From Antedon mediterranea (lineage: Eukaryota > Echinodermata > Crinoidea > Comatulida > Antedonidae): a stretch of DNA of 60,000 nucleotides. Of the stretch, positions 34,608 to 49,600 are shown piece by piece. Made by a program: the position numbers and the translations under genes. The notes under the pieces were generated by a model. That model did no database searches. It worked only from the letters and a program-made list of their open reading frames with translations, and was not told where the DNA came from. Position 1 is the first letter of the stretch. The number at the start of each line of letters is the position of its first letter. The stretch is taken from NCBI RefSeq assembly GCF_964355755.1, contig NC_092677.1:3293001-3353000 (forward strand). The letters are read 5' to 3'.

Positions 34608-37600
34608 CTACAAAAAAAGGCAAAAAAAGTTTAAATAACATGCATTACCAAAACAGATTCGGTAATATATAGTATATATAGTATAACTCACAATCTGAAT
34701 GTTAACTCGCTCGCTGTTTGAAATTACAACAAAAACAAACAGTACAACATATTAAAATGTGTCTCCTTAATAGAGGTGTCCCTTTAATATGGGTTGGCTG
34801 TGGTGTTATAGCATATATGGCCTCCCATTCATTTCACAAGTGTCCCCTTAATAGAGGTGTCCCTTTAATATGGGTTGGCTGTGGTGTTATAGCATATATG
34901 GCCTCCCATTCATTTCACAAGTGTCTCCTTAATAGAGGTGTCCCTTTAATATGGGTTGGCTGTGGTGTTATAGCATATATGGCCTCCCATTCATTTCACA
35001 AGTGTCTCCTTAATAGAGGTGTCCCTTTAATATGGGTTGGCTGTGGTGTTATAGCATATATGGCCTCCCATTCATTTCACAAGTGTCTCCTTAATAGAGG
35101 TGTCCCTTTAATATGGGTTGGCTGTGGTGTTATAGCATATATGGCCTCCCATTCATATCACAAGTGTCCCCTTAATAGAGGTGTCCCTTTAATATGGGTT
35201 GGCTGTGGTGTTATAGCATATATGGCCTCCCATTCATTTCACAAGTGTCTCCTTAATAGAGGTGTCCCTTTAATATGGGTTGGCTGTGGTGTTATAGCAT
35301 ATATGGCCTCCCATTCATTTCACAAGTGTCTCCTTAATAGGGGTGTCCCTTTAATATGGGTTGGCTGTGGTGTTATAGCATATATGGCCTCCCATTCATT
35401 TCACAAGTGTCCCCTTAATAGAGGTGTCCCTTTAATATGGGTTGGCTGTGGTGTTATAACATATATGGCCTCCCATTCATTTCACAAGTGTCCCCTTAAT
35501 AGGTGTTCCCAAAGAACTCTTCTGTAGTTTTGTTTTCACAAACATTGCAAATCTCAGGATATTTTAAGATTTCTTGTGTAAACAAAAGGTTTAATTTAAT
35601 GTGTGAATGCACCTTTAAAAAACCCACGGTCAACAAAAAGTGCGAAAAAACATACCTGGTCCTGTGAGTGGTGGCACAGCAGACTCTGGCAACCTTCTTT
35701 TCTTTTCCAGTGTATGATCCATCATTCCAATTGGTTTACTCAACGTGTTGATGTCGTACCCATCACGATCCTCTTCTCCACCGCCCTCTTCATCATAGTG
35801 GACCAGATTCTCTATGAGGTCATCACCGGGGTCAACAAACAGTGGCTCTTTCCTTTGTCGCATGTTACGTTGATATAGAATAAATATCAACACCAATACT
35901 GTATGAAGACAAATTGAGTATTGGTTACTTCTGGTAATAAAATATAATATAAATGTGGTGTTGTAGATAATGTGTAGTGGAGCTGTAGCTTGGTTGTTAA
36001 AATGCTTGCCAAATTCCAAGATCCAAGGTTCAATCCTGACCTAGTGTCAGGGTTCAAATTCTGGCCTAATGCCGGGGTTGTAACTCACAACTCTTTCAAC
36101 TCCACTCCCTAAGCTTCAAATGAGACTTAATTAATGTAATTGGGAAGTTGCTCGCTGTTGGATGCGAGAGAGAGAACAAAATCTATTAGGGCAAAGTAAA
36201 TAATTGATTGGTAAAAATACTCACTTAAGATAACCAATACACAGATGATGATGGCAATTAATAGTCCTGTACTAACACCAGGTTCTACAACCAATTGTTC
36301 TTTCTCTTCTCTGCAGATACCTTCACCTGCATCGTTGATGAAACAGCTGTAGCCGGCTTTGCAGATGACACCCATGCACGCATCCACAACCACGCAACTT
36401 GTACCTTGCAACTCACTTCCTGGCCCACAGCTATTTACAAATAGAACATTTATAGTATGAAAACAATAATGATGACAGAAGGTTTGGTGGTGTACACATC
36501 TGGCTCGTGTGCAATTCAAAGAATCCAGTTCATCACGCTCCTTGTACGGGTTCATTCAACCCCTGTTGTTGTGGATGGACTAACAGGCGCTGTTTGGTGG
36601 CAGCACTCAACGTGAAGAGACCCTTAGGGTAGAAGAAAGTAACCTGTGTGTAGTCCACACTGTGTGCAATTCAGCTCAGTTAGGCTCAAGGGTTATTCCC
36701 CCACATTCAAGTTCATAGTCAGAAGACAAGAAGTCCGAGTAAAAATATGTTTAAATGATCTGAGAGAGTGGAAGCACCACCATGATTAACTTTTGACTTA
36801 TGAATGAATTATTGCGATTAGATGCAGATATTTTTCAAAGGCATCTCCAACAAGATATTTTTTTATCATCTTCCTTGGAATTCTTCTTCATTGGTCATTC
36901 CATTGTTTTCTACAGTACAATTTATATTGTCTACGTATCAGAGTTTGTAAATGTTATGAATAGATTGACATGACCTTTGACCATGGAATACGAATTGGAG
37001 AAAAACAGAGGGTGGGAGTATACTAAAGAGTAGTACTTACATGCATTCATGCATCCTCCAGATGTCGTTACAAATGAAGGTAGCAGGACACACGGCCCCT
37101 ACGCACGCGTCACTCACGCACCCTTCTTCCACGTTTGCTTTACGTACGGTGGCAAACTCGCTGTCCGAGAATCCCAAGTAGTTGTTGTCAATTCTTGGAT
37201 CATTCATACAACCCACGAAATCCTGCGATACTGCTTCGTTACCCGACAAATCGCCGACTCGAAGCGTGTTTGGATCCGCCACAAATATCTGGAATGTACC
37301 CGGTGATGCTTCAACTTGTCTGGTTCCGCCGCCTCTGTCAACCTTTAACGTGACATGGTTACCATAGCGATCATACTCAACACTATGCCACTGTCCATTG
37401 TTGACTCTGTAATTTGGTAGGCTCATTGTAAATTCACCTTCTCCAAGATTGTAGCGAAGCCTCATTGTACCATCAACAAGCTGAAAGAGTAGAATATACT
37501 TTACATAAATATACATAAATATTAATCAAGTCTAACAGTATATATTACAGTCAACTCTCCCAATACCGGACTCTCCCAAAACCGGAATTCCCGAAAAACC

Positions 37601-40600
37601 GGACTTTTTTGGAGGGCCCAATTTGTCCCTATTCTAAATGTACTGTAATTTATTATGAAAACCGGAATACCCAATTCCGGAATCCGGACAAATTATGAAG
37701 TACAAAACACGAAAATTAGCATCTGAAAACCGGACTGACAGTTAAAAAACTCCAAATATTTACAAAAACAACGTAACATCGTTGTCGCTGACTCGGATTC
37801 AATACATGCACAATGTACAAAAGCTTTTAACCATACCCTGCATGAAGTGCGCGACGTTTCGCGGTACGATCAAATAATGTTGCCATGGAGCGCTACACTG
37901 TGATTGACAGGTCAGTTCATTGTTAACCCATGAGGCGGCAATTGCTTTGTTGCGTATCGAACTGCGGTGGGCTTTTTCACATCGAAGCGCTATGTCTTAA
38001 TTAATGTCTATTGTTTTTAGCAGGGAGTTGTTAACACGTTCACTGCCACGGCGTATTTATACGTCAAAAATTGCGTGTCGCTACTTGCCAAGACGTAATA
38101 CTACGTCAAAATCGTAGCACTTTTGTATTGTATGTAGAATCGCTGGCAGTGGTGATTGGAACAGGAATTATCGCATGGCAGTTTATGAATGATGTACGTA
38201 AACGATAATCTAAAAATAAATGTCATATGTTTGTTTGTGTTTATTCCCTCATGCATTGAATATGGTTGATACGATGGCGCCCTCACACTCAATATAATCA
38301 TCTCAAACATGTCATAAATTGCGCTAATAGTAAATAAAAATAATAAAGGATGAAATGATTCAGTGTGGTTTACTGTTTTTATCTCTCGATGATAGGTTTG
38401 ACCGATTTTAGCGCGGAAAATCCCCGACGTATATTTACGTTCCTGGCAAAGTCAATAAAATTGTTGGACCATTGCCAGTGACGTATTTATACGTCTCAAC
38501 GGTTTTTCCCGCCATCGTATTTTGAATGACATCATGATAGTCTGTGACCAGATGTTACACTTTCAAACTGTAATTTAATATGTAAACGGGACTTGGCACT
38601 GGGACAGAAATTACGGAAAATGCCTTGGCAGTCAATGTGTTAACAACTCCCTGGTTTTTTAGCATATGAATTGTTTTTTAATAAAGTTCAATTTACATTC
38701 CACTTTGTGTCTTTGTTTTGTTTAAATCATTGTTAAATTCACAATTGCAATAGGACTTTAAAAAGGAATGTTTCACTAAAAATGTGCATCATTATAAATT
38801 TGGAAATCATTATGGCAAAACGGAATGAACTTGACTTAACTAGTGTTAATAAACTTTGAAATGTTACTAATTAATTATTGTGTCATTATTGCTTGGCTCG
38901 TTTACCTAATCAATTTTCATCATTGCTATCAAATTACGTCAAAATAAAGGAGCTTAAAAAACATGTGGTCTAGGTGTGGGCGTTTTTATTTGATTATGAC
39001 ACCTCTGCACATGCGCATCAATCAAAGCCTCGCTTTGCTATTTTTATCACCCCATGCTGCTGCTGCTGCTGCAAGCTAGCTCACGAAAAACAATAAACAG
39101 ACCGAAATTATGTTCACCGTACGTACGTAGGCCTTTTTGCCGTTAAAAACACATTGAGAAACAGTTTACTATTGTAACATGTTTTATTGGTACTGTACAG
39201 TAAATAATGTAACTTTTAAAAAAGGTAATAATATTAATAAAGTAGGCCTAGGCCTATCACTAGCTTGACACAATCATAGCCTAGGCCTTCCCTACGCTAG
39301 ACCGTACCGGGCAGCATTCGGACCGGTGATTCAACGCATTTTCAGTGACAACGCGATGACTTTAAAAATATGTTTTCAGGAAACCGGACTTTCGAAAAAC
39401 CGGAAAATATATGCCCGCCCAAGGGTGTCCGGTATTGGGAGAGTTGACTGTATAATAAATAACCCAGTGACAAATTAGTACATATAAGTAATTACAATAA
39501 TAATAATATCTCTTAAATTCCCTTACCTCAATAGTAGTGTGTTCCCCTGTGTCTAGGTTAGCTATATACCATACAAGTCCCGTCTCTTCCCATGTTCTAA
39601 CCATTGAATGGTAATGTTCTTCATATCCTGATGTATCAAGCCCAGCCGCTGCTTTCACACTGTAGTCAACGTAACTATTCGCTGCAAAGTCATGTGCTGG
39701 GGTTTCTGTAAAAAAAAAACGTAGAAAATTGTAGACGACAAATAATCAATCCCACATGATCAACAATCATAATGTTATTGTATTAATATATTGCATTCCA
39801 CAATGTTATCCAAATGCGCTGTGGACTGCAACTACATGCTTCTCCCCTAAGGGTCACGTCATGTCGGGGCTGCCAACTTTGGCGCTATTTTGTCTGTCTA
39901 TGACAAAGCGAAATGGCCAAGTTTACGAAACTGGCTGATTGATTTAAATTTCATTCAAATACAAACATACGTACCTTCATTGCACCGAACTCCTGTGTAT
40001 CCGGGATAGCAAATGCAGACAGCGGTATTAATATTTGCATCGCAAACACCGTTGACGCATTTTTCCGATCCGTCTTGATTATCAATACAGTTTTCATCTG
40101 TTCGTGGACAACCTTCTTGGGAGTTTTTGAACGATGCTCCCACGTTGTTGTCGCTGAGGTCGTAAAGTTTGCCATCTTGAATTAGGTTTCGTATGCAGCC
40201 GTCGAATCCGGTGTTCGAAAACGTGACTGAACTGTAATCCCAACCGGAAGTAGCACGCCCTCCGAGCTGCAGTGGTGTGTTCACATTTAACAATCTATAA
40301 ACGAAAAACATAAATTACATTCTTAATTTATTGGTTGATTAATTGTATATATCACTGATTGGTTGCTAATTGCGCATTTGACCACCACTGATTGGCCGAC
40401 AACTTATATTATTTATTTCAACTTTTTTTCCCGAATATACATCCGTAGAGTAACTATATTTATATAAATAGTGAAAATAGATATATATATATATATATAT
40501 ATATATCAATAAGTACATAGCAGTATTATATTCAAGTCTATTGATAAGGATATGACTTTTTTCTGATACAGTAAAACAACTATTAAGGTGACACCTAATG

Positions 40601-43600
40601 GACTTATCAAAGTTGACTTAACATATATCGCCCCTTATTTGTTTCACAGGAAAGTGTGTCCTTAATAGAGGGTGTCCCAAAGGACGGGTTCTACTCTATA
40701 TTCATAGAGGGCGGTACATTGTTGACTTACCTAGAGGTACCTGTCACTGTTCCAGTGATACGACAGCTAGAATCATCTATGGTGCTCACACTACCAACCT
40801 CAGAGATTGTAGATTTAGCTGACAGACAATGATCAACGACCAATTCAACTTCCTACAAAATAAATGCATTCATGTTAAAGACTGAGTTTGTGATGAAACA
40901 CTAGATACAGACATCACATGTGATACATATGTGACAATGTATTACAGAATTTTCCTACGATACTGGACAAATTAAATAACTTATGTACCCTTCCATTCCT
41001 TCTGATCTCCAAATGATGCCATTCGTTGTCCGTCAACTCTGGCAGGTCTTGAGGCGCAAACTCAAAAATACTGGTATCACTTCCCAAGTTCAGTTGAAGT
41101 ACAGGTCGTTTATTGACTAGTTCCAACAGTATAAAATCAGTGGGCTGTCCGGCTTCCGAAGTCATTGGACCATTGTAAAACAGAGTACCGTCTTCATTGG
41201 TGATAAACTCAATTGATGTTCGCGTGTCTTCACATTGTTCTAACGTTTCGACCCAAGCGTAGCTACCACTGCCGCTAAAACTTCTCTTGATCTCCTCGCA
41301 TCGACCACCTTCAAAACCAGTAGGGCACTGACAACTGAAAAAAAAAAATATTAATCATTTTATTTATAGAAGCGCCATAAATATTATGTCCGCAACCTGT
41401 ACAACAAACATCAATGATAAAAATATAAGCAAAATCAGGAAAAATGGTATTTAAAGCTGATCCATCTATGGGTATAATTTTGAAATTTGTTTTACCTAAA
41501 TCCTTGTGGAGTATCTGTACATGTACCACCGTTCAGACAAGCATCGTACGAGCATCCGGCTGGGAAGATATTCTCTCCGGCACATCCGCAAGCCGCGGTT
41601 GTGTATGTGGTTATTCCTGTGAACGACTGCGATTGTAGATCGATAAGATACGGTTCTTTAGTGACGGTGTAATCATTGTAACAAGATCCTTCGCAAACTC
41701 CTTCGTCCATAAAACATGCATCGATTTTAATCATTGTAATCGTCAGTCCTGTACTAGACTCAACCTGCAGAAAAAAAAAATTTATTATCATTAAAATAAC
41801 ATTTTTTTTTATTCCTTTCAGCAAAACAATACATAGTAATTTAATTTCCAGGAAGACAAATACAAAACAGTTAAATACAAATAAAAAGGTTACTCTCTGC
41901 TGAATTAATAGTGAAAAAATCACTATGTTAAGTCCTTGTCGTGCAGATTACCAAGAAAAGACTCCGTCAACAAATTACCTGATCTTTGTTCTGACGGACA
42001 GCGCTATCCATTCGTTCTGCCTTGTAGTATGGAGATCCGTGCGCTGAATATCTAACTTCGATAGTATTTGCTTCGCCAACCACGTCCATCACGCTGAAGA
42101 TATCAATATTCATCTCCTTAGCCCCGATAATACCCGCCAAACTCTTGCGCAATTTTCCATACTTGCTGTTAGGTTCGCGGACAAAGTTGGCGGCAGTTGT
42201 TCCAGAAAAGCGTAACGATCCAGAATTATACACAGCCTCTTCTGGTAAATCGGTAACGGTGACCGTCACTGTTGAGGTGCTGTCTATCCACTTGTTGTCG
42301 GAGACTAAAACTTGCATCGTGTACGTACCGGACGGCGTTCCTGGCTTAATTAAAATGTTACCATTGTCTGGGTCAACCTGTAGGCACAAAACAATATAAT
42401 AAGTGTTTTTTAACTATTACTATTTCAATTTAACTTAACGATAACAACGATGACAGGAAGGAGAGTCGAGTGTGTGTCCACCTCTTTCTATATACCTAAC
42501 AAAAAAACTGAAAAAAAGAAGAAACAAACAAAAAATGTGACTCACATCAAAATGGTCCCATACTGCATCATCTGGTTTAATCTTTGTGAACGTTTTTTCA
42601 TCAATATCATCACTATCTGGATCTGGGGCGTTTACTGGGCCTACTGGGGTCGCACCAATACCACTGCCTGATCCACCTACAGATACCAAATCATATTCAT
42701 TACAACAGTGTTTTGCCAATAGCCTATTTAAACTAGTAGTTAACTATTTAAACCAATACTAACTTATGGAAACTAATAGTAACTCATTAAAACTAATAGT
42801 AACATATTTAAACCAATAGTAACCACTTTAAACTACTGTAATAGTAATCTATTGAAAATTATAGTTAACTATTGAAACTAATAGTAACCAATTTTAGCTT
42901 ATAGTAATTAATTTTAGCTAATATTACTCAATTTAAACTAATAGTAACCTATTGGAACTTGTAGTTAACTATTAGTCACCAATTTAAACTATAACCAATT
43001 TTAGCTAATAGTAACCAATTGAAACTAATAGTATAGTAACCTATTTGAACTATTCTAAACAATTTTTAACTAGTAGTAACACAAAACTAATTATAAATAT
43101 TTTATGTAAACTTATAGTAACCTATTTAAACTAGGCAATAGTGACATACTAAACTAATTATAACATATGCAACCAATAGTAACTTATCTAAACTAGGTTA
43201 TAGTTTAACATACTAAACTAATTATAACACATGCAACCAATAGTAACTTATTTAAACTAGGTTATAGTTTAACATACTAAACTAATTATAACACATGCAA
43301 CCAATAGTAACTTATCTAAACTAGGTTATAGTTTAACATACTAAACTAATTATAACATATGCAACCAATAGTAACTTATCTAAACTAGGTTATAGTTTAA
43401 CATACTAAACTAATTATAACACATGCAACCAATAGTAACTTATTTAAACTAGGTAATAGTTTAACATACTAAACTAATTATAACACATGCAACCAATAGT
43501 AACTTATTTAAACTAGGTAATAGTTTAACAAACTAATTATAACACATGCAACCAATAGTAACTTATCTAAACTAGGTTATAGTTTAACATACTAAACTAA

Positions 43601-46600
43601 TTATAACACATGCAACCAATAGTAACTTATTTAAACTAGGTAATAGTTTAACATACTAAACTAATTATAACACATGCAACCAATAGTCACTTATCTAAAC
43701 TAGGTTATAGTTTAACATACTAAACTAATTATAACACATGCAACCAATAGTAACTTATTTAAATTAATCACAACCTAGACTTACCATCATAGGTGTAAAC
43801 AAACATATCCTTGCTGCCATCCTCATGTTGGTTATCATTCTCATCACCAATTCTTATTTTCAGTACACTGACACACTTGTTAGGAGGATCAAAAGAGTCG
43901 GAGATCTCAATTTGCATGTGGTAATATTCCTGCATCTCGCGGTCAAATTTTTTAAGAGTAGAGATCGTTGCAACGTTTTCTGAAATAAACGAACATGGCT
44001 AAATGAAAATAGGATGAAAGTATTACCGTTCAGTGTGATATGGCATAATGGTGAGGGATATTGTATGTAATATGTATTTGAGAGACCTATCTGTGTTATA
44101 TTGCTGAGCTCTGGAGATCAAAAGGTTTATCTGTGGCTGCGACATGATCAGTTCCACGCTCCTTAACAGACAACGAGCACTGCGGAGAATATGTACATAT
44201 TACAGTACTGTTGGTATTTGTCGCAGCCAGACATAAGATCAAAGGACTGTTACATGTCCCTATATTGGCAAGGCGAGCTCATTGTCCTGTTGTTAGATTG
44301 CCTTGGTATCATACTTAGGCAAGATACTCTCATTGAGTTGGAAAAATGTTTAAATGTACTTCCAGAAATTCTAGGAGTTTTTGGCTAGGTGGACTGACTT
44401 GATTAAATCTTTAGATTTTCACTTAAGCACTATGTTGACAAAAACATCCATGGGTAGGGCATACAAATACATACCACCAACAGTCATCAAGAAAGCCTCG
44501 TTAATGCTGTACTCGTCATTCACTCCTTTATCATCTCCATTGACAACTCTAAAAGTAAATGGTGTTTGGATGCCTGTGTCAGGATCAGTTGGCGATATGA
44601 CTGCAACCTCTATAGGGCTGGCAGAATTCTCCATTACAACTGGTGTGTACTGGTCTTCCGCGAAGCTTGGACACTCATCGTTGATGTCCAAGACTGTAAT
44701 TGTTAAGAGCCCTTCACCAGTCATTGGTGGTATTCCAGCATCTATGGCAAGGACTTTCAGTTCATGACGTTCAGTTGTTTCTCTGTCTAACTCTTTTACA
44801 ATTCTTAATACACCAGAGTCCGGGTTCACTTCAAATAAACCATCCTCATTGGTTGAGGGATCAATCTCATACCTATGCAAAAATACAAATTCATTTTTAC
44901 TTTAAAGATGTATTTTCCTACCTGAAAATTTTTTTTAATTTGTTTTGTTGAAGATGCCATTTTAATGTCACATAATAGTTGGATCTAAACAAATGTATTT
45001 ACTTGTAAAAACTGTAATTTAAAGTTTTTTTTTAATTTTTTAAAGAGAAAATCATTTTTTCCAAGTTTTTTTTCTACGAAAGTTATTTATATTTATTAAA
45101 ACTACAAAATAACCTATTTATTTTATTTAATTAAACTTCATTTTTCAGGTTTAAAGGTAATATTTAGTATAGACAACAATATTTTACAAGATACCCTGTA
45201 AATTTGATAAAAACAAAAACTTACCTGGCAACTCTTCCATTATCTTCCAACTCAGTATCTTTAGCAAAAACTGTCATGACAGCATCCTGAGGTATTTGTC
45301 CCTCAAAGAAACTAAACGCTTCGGGAAGATTCTCAAACACTGGCGCGTTATCATTTACGTCCATGACAGTGATTTGTACCGTGGCGCTAGCCGAATCCTT
45401 GCTATCAGACGCCTGAATGGTCAATGTAAATGACCGGTCACCCGTCTCATAATCCAATTCCTACAACAAAAACAAAACATTTATTATCATTTTGAGGACA
45501 ACATAGTTTAATGAAGACATACATTTTCCCTACTCTTTCTACACTAATGTGACCTAACATTTTTACACATAAATTAGCTTATTTTATAAAAAAGAGCTTT
45601 ACCTTATTTAGAACCAAGATAGCATTCTGTTTATTAACAGGATTTGGGTTAATCTTGAATTTACCAGCATTGTTTCCTGATACAATAGTGAAGGTAAGTT
45701 CAGCATTAACACCAATATCTCGGTCGCTGGCAAGAACATCCAGCACTCTACTTCCTTTAGCGAGGGTCTCGGGAACGGTTTCGGAGTATGAGGTTGGGTT
45801 GAATACGGGAGGGTTGTCGTTGACATCATCGATTATAATAGTTGCAGTAGCGGTTGCTGTAAAAAAACAAGTAAATAAAGTTATGTTAGCAAATCTCGAA
45901 TTTCCTAAAGAATTAACAGATCAAATAATACTTTGTTCACATGTATTATGAATACTGCATTTCATAGCTCACCGCATTGAATGTAACCTGGGAATATATT
46001 TCAAAGCTCTGACTACACTATCAAACTAGTTTGACCAAATATGGTAGTGATATGCCAAAATATGGTAGTGATATGCCTAAATATGGTAGTGATATGCCTA
46101 AATATGGTAGTGATATGCCTAAATATGGTAGTGATTTTCCCCCGAAATATGGTACAGTAGTAATATACATCACATTTTTTTTGTCACATAAAGTTTGATA
46201 GTGTAGACAGAGCTTAAGAGGGTAGCCACCATCTCATGTGTCTTTCATTTGTTCTTTTATGATAGTGTAGACAGAGCTTAAGAGGGTAGCCACCATCTCA
46301 TGTGTCTTTCATTTGTTCTTTTATGATAGTGTAGACAGAGCTTAAGAGGGTAGCCACCATCTCATGTGTCTTTCATTTGTTCTTTTATGATAGTGTAGAC
46401 AGAGCTTAAGAGGGTAGCCACCATCCCATGTGTCTTTCATTTGTTCTTTTATGATAGTGTAGACAGAGCTTAAGAGGGTAGCCACCATCTCATGTGTCTT
46501 TCATTTGTTCTTTTATGATAGTGTAGACAGAGCTTAAGAGGGTAGCCACCATCTCATGTGTCTTTCATTTGTTCTTTTATGATAGTGTAGACAGAGCTTA

Positions 46601-49600
46601 AGAGGGTAGCCACCATCTCAAGTGTCTTTCATTTGTTCTTTTATGATAGTGTAGACAGAGCTTAAGAGGGTAGCCACCATCCCATGTGTCTTTCATTTGT
46701 TCTTTTATGATAGTGTAGACAGAGCTTAAGAGGGTAGCCACCATCTCATGTGTCTTTAATTTGTTCTTTTATGATAGTGTAGACAGAGCTTAAGAGGGTA
46801 GCCACCATCTCATGTGTCTTTCATTTGTTCTTTTATGATAGTGTAGACAGAGCTTAAGAGGGTAGCCACCATCTCATGTGTCTTTCATTTGTTCTTTTAT
46901 GATAGTGTAGACAGAGCTTAAGAGGGTAGCCACCATCCCATGTGTCTTTCATTTGTTCTTTTATGATAGTGTAGACAGAGCTTAAGAGGGTAGCCACCAT
47001 CTCATGTGTCTTTCATTTGTTCTTTTATGATAGTAGTGTAGACAGAGCTTAAGAGGGTAGCCACCATCCCATGTGTCTTTAATTTGTTCTTTTATGATAG
47101 TGTAGACAGAGCTTAAGAGGGTAGCCACCATCCCATGTGTCTTTCATTTGTTCTTTTATGATAGTGTAGACAGAGCTTAAGAGGGTAGCCACCATCTCAT
47201 GTGTCTTTCATTTGTTCTTTTATGATAGTGTAGACAGAGCTTAAGAGGGTAGCCACCATCCCATGTGTCTTTCATTTGTTCTTTTATGATAGTGTAGACA
47301 GAGCTTAAGAGGGTAGCCACCATCCCATGTGTCTTTCATTTGTTCTTTTATGATAGTGTAGACAGAGCTTAAGAGGGTAGCCACCATCTCATGTGTCTTT
47401 CATTTGTTCTTTTATGATAGTGTAGACAGAGCTTAAGAGGGTAGCCACCATCCCATGTGTCTTTAATTTGTTCTGTTATGATAGTGTAGACAGAGCTTAA
47501 GAGGGTAGCCACCATCTCATGTGTCTTTCATTTGTTCTTTTATGATAGTGTAGACAGAGCTTAAGAGGGTAGCCACCATCCCATGTGTCTTTCATTTGTT
47601 CTTTTATGATAGTGTAGACAGAGCTTAAGAGGGTAGCCACCATCTCATGTGTCTTTAATTTGTTCTTTTATGATAGTGTAGACAGAGCTTAAGAGGGTAG
47701 CCACCATCTCATGTGTCTTTAATTTGTTCTTTTATGATAGTGTAGACAGAGCTTAAGAGGGTAGCCACCATCCCATGTGTCTTCCATTTGTTCTTTTATG
47801 ATAGTGTAGACAGAGCTTAAGAGGGTAGCCACCATCCCATGTGTCTTTAATTTGTTCTTTTATGATAGTGTAGACAGAGCTTAAGAGGGTAGCCACCATC
47901 CCATGTGTCTTTAATTTGTTCTTTTATGATAGTGTAGACAGAGCTTAAGAGGGTAGCCACCATCTCATGTGTCTTTAATTTGTTCTTTTATGATAGTGTA
48001 GACAGAGCTTAAGAGGGTAGCCACCATCTCATGTGTCTTTAATTTGTTCTTTTATGATAGTGTAGACAGAGCTTAAGAGGGTAGCCACCATCTCATGTGT
48101 CTTTCATTTGTTCTTTTATGATAGTGTAGACAGAGCTTAAGAGGGTAGCCACCATCCCATGTGTCTTTAATTTGTTCTTTTATGATAGTGTAGACAGAGC
48201 TTAAGAGGGTAGCCACCATCCCATGTGTCTTTAATTTGTTCTTTTATGATAGTGTAGACAGAGCTTAAGAGGGTAGCCACCATCCCATGTGTCTTTCATT
48301 TGTTCTTTTATGATAGTGTAGACAGAGCTTAAGAGGGTAGCCACCATCCCATGTGTCTTTAATTTGTTCTGTTATGATAGTGTAGACAGAGCTTAAGAGG
48401 GTAGCCACCATCTCATGTGTCTTTAATTTGTTCTTTTATGATAGTGTAGACAGAGCTTAAGAGGGTAGCCACCATCCCATGTGTCTTTCATTTGTTCTTT
48501 TATGATAGTGTAGACAGAGCTTAAGAGGGTAGCCACCATCCCATTTGTCTTTAATTTGTTCTTTTATGATAGTGTAGACAGAGCTTAAGAGGGTAGCCAC
48601 CATCCCATGTGTCTTTAATTTGTTCTTTTATGATAGTGTAGACAGAGCTTAAGAGGGTAGCCACCATCTCATGTGTCTTTCATTTGTTCTTTTATGATAG
48701 TGTAGACAGAGCTTAAGAGGGTAGCCACCATCTCATGTGTCTTTAATTTGTTCTTTTATGATAGTGTAGACAGAGCTTAAGAGGGTAGCCACCATCCCAT
48801 GTGTCTTTCATTTGTTCTTTTATGATAGTGTAGACAGAGCTTAAGAGGGTAGCCACCATCTCATGTGTCTTTCATTTGTTCTTTTATGATAGTGTAGACA
48901 GAGCTTAAGAGGGTAACCACCATCTCATGTGTCTTTAATTTGTTCTTTTATGATAGTGTAGACAGAGCTTAAGAGGGTAGCCACCATCCCATGTGTCTTT
49001 CATTTGTTCTTTTATGATAGTGTAGACAGAGCTTAAGAGGGTAGCCACCATCTCATGTGTCTTTAATTTGTTCTTTTATGATAGTGTAGACAGAGCTTAA
49101 GAGGGTAGCCACCATCTCATGTGTCTTTAATTTGTTCTTTTATGATAGTGTAGACAGAGCTTAAGAGGGTAGCCACCATCCCATGTGTCTTTAATTTGTT
49201 CTTTTATGATAGTGTAGACAGAGCTTAAGAGGGTAGCCACCATCCCATGTGTCTTTCATTTGTTCTTTTATGATAGTGTAGACAGAGCTTAAGAGGGTAG
49301 CCACCATCCCATGTGTCTTTAATTTGTTCTTTTATGATAGTGTAGACAGAGCTTAAGAGGGTAGCCACCATCCCATGTGTCTTTAATTTGTTCTTTTATG
49401 ATAGTGTAGACAGAGCTTAAGAGGGTAGCCACCATTCCATGTGTCTTTAATTTGTTCTTTTATGATAGTGTAGACAGAGCTTAAGAGGGTAGCCACCATC
49501 CCATGTGTCTTTAATTTGTTCTTTTATGATAGTGTAGACAGAGCTTAAGAGGGTAGCCACAATCTCATGTGTCTTTAATTTGTTCTTTTATGATAGTGTA

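Noticed and set aside
34718-35527. 269-codon open frame on the plus strand made of 27-residue repeats
   Set aside because: It is produced by the 81-bp minisatellite, whose period is a multiple of three and whose unit has no stop. It lies inside a gene B intron, and the unit also matches a transposon end.
37548-39450. Transposase gene inside the pogo-type element
   Set aside because: No substantial open frame or DDE-type motif was seen; the element appears non-autonomous.
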